Origin: Helicobacter labacensis | Lineage (GTDB): Bacteria; Campylobacterota; Campylobacteria; Campylobacterales; Helicobacteraceae | Assembly: GCF_003660285.1 (NCBI RefSeq) | Contig: NZ_QXQQ01000013.1 | Location: forward strand, 1-46,271 | DNA: 46,271 nucleotides | Reading direction: 5' to 3' | Shown here: in pieces, positions 45,687 through 46,271 of the stretch | How the letters are laid out: each line of letters opens with the position of its first letter | How positions within the stretch are numbered: position 1 is the stretch's first letter | Notes under the pieces: generated by a model | The model's input: the letters and a program-made list of their open reading frames with translations, nothing else | Told to the model about the DNA's origin: nothing | Database searches by the model: none | Translations under genes and position numbers: made by a program

Positions 45687-46271
45687 ATGGATGATATGCG
45701 CGAGATCATGGAAGACTTCTTAGTGGAAGCCTTTGAGATGAACGAACAGCTAGATCAGGATTTGGTGGAGTTAGAGCACACGCCCCAAGACTTGGATTTA
45801 CTCAACCGCATTTTCAGGGTGGCGCACACGATTAAGGGCTCTAGTTCTTTTCTCAATTTGGACACGCTCACCCATTTGACTCATAACATGGAAGATGTGC
45901 TCAACCGCGCGCGCAAGAATGAGTTGCAAATCACCCCCGATGTGATGGATGTTGTTTTGCGCTCTGTGGATATGATGAAAACTCTACTCAATACCATTCG
46001 CGACACCGGCTCTGATGAAAACGCCGGCATAGACATTTCAGGCATTGTCAAGGAATTACAAGCCATCGCCCAAAGTAGTCCAGAAAGCGCTGAGAGCGCT
46101 GAGAGCGCGCCCCCTCCTTCCCCCCAAGAACCCCCAAAAGAGGCTACCCCACCCCCCGCACAACAGCCAGCCACAGGACCAGATAACCCTTTGGCTAGCG
46201 AGCCAGAGATAGATTACACCAACATGAGTCCCCAAGAGATCGAAGATGAGATCGAACGCCTGTTGAAAATC
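45687..46271 (+). CDS. cheA: Chemotaxis histidine kinase CheA, N-terminal part
   Basis: 195 codons are visible before the window ends. The ATG at 45687 follows AAAGGGG. The HPt domain (about 1-110) has the phosphorylated His in VAHTIKGSSSFLNL. A Pro/Ser/Glu/Ala linker (residues about 130-160, including a twice-repeated ESA) comes next, then the start of a second conserved segment (NMSPQEIEDEIERLLK). H. pylori's homolog (HP0392) is a CheA-CheY fusion; the part needed to judge that is outside the window. Confidence 0.95.
   Translation, partial: MDDMREIMEDFLVEAFEMNEQLDQDLVELEHTPQDLDLLNRIFRVAHTIKGSSSFLNLDTLTHLTHNMEDVLNRARKNELQITPDVMDVVLRSVDMMKTLLNTIRDTGSDENAGIDISGIVKELQAIAQSSPESAESAESAPPPSPQEPPKEATPPPAQQPATGPDNPLASEPEIDYTNMSPQEIEDEIERLLKI

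Overview
The window is chromosomal DNA from a gastric Helicobacter. Gene content and local order match H. pylori in many blocks: hefABC; gapA-pgk-corA; the UPF0323 lipoprotein with a glutathionylspermidine-synthase-like gene; lpxF/wecA/pdxJ/pdxA; lpxD-tpiA/frdCAB-PLD; gatA-guaB; cheV3-cheA. The base composition is clearly more GC-rich than H. pylori, with many GCGC and G/C runs, and neighbouring blocks are shuffled. This points to a member of the H. felis / H. bizzozeronii / H. heilmannii group (inference; no database was searched).

Layout. 1-2107 is a scarred region: a TnpB (IS605 OrfB) fragment, an intact MFS transporter, a 46-codon stump of the formamidase gene amiF whose end is a 30-bp copy of the upstream MFS gene, and a decayed minus-strand gene. 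2108-7886 (minus) holds tRNA-Arg, the TolC/adaptor/RND efflux operon hefABC and a coupled outer membrane protein. 7912-11537 holds HU and glycolysis (gapA, pgk) plus corA. 11534-18126 (minus) holds a PepSY-type membrane protein, an ATP-grasp ligase-like protein, the UPF0323 lipoprotein, two tandem chemoreceptors and the lipid A 4'-phosphatase lpxF. 18165-20814 holds wecA (frameshifted at a G tract), pdxJ and pdxA. 20844-22418 (minus) holds a lipoprotein with a 15-G tract, an acyl-CoA thioesterase and a small membrane protein.

22419-25390 is the accessory part: decayed DNA, then a compact four-gene cassette (22898-25001, minus) encoding a Cys/His zinc-finger-like protein, a small P-loop GTPase, a tail-anchored protein and a Ser/Gly-rich protein of unknown fold. 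A (GA)10 repeat lies exactly between a -35-like and a -10-like element upstream of the cassette, and 27-bp imperfect direct repeats lie at the edges of the region. This is the best candidate for an undescribed system.

25391-46271 is mostly housekeeping: galE and an SDR; the K+ transporter ktrAB, an AtoE-type transporter and a frameshifted CCA-adding enzyme gene (minus); queC; kgtP-lpxD-tpiA (minus); frdCAB and a PLD-family lipoprotein; gatA-guaB-thiS-lpxH-like; cheV; and the start of cheA, which runs off the window.

Themes. Genes are packed tightly with many 4-bp overlaps, and two tail-to-tail gene pairs have overlapping stop codons. Envelope and LPS genes are spread throughout. Simple-sequence tracts of the kind Helicobacter uses for phase variation occur in a lipoprotein gene, in wecA and in the cassette promoter. 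Two frameshifts (wecA, cca) lie at short G/C runs and could be real or sequencing errors.
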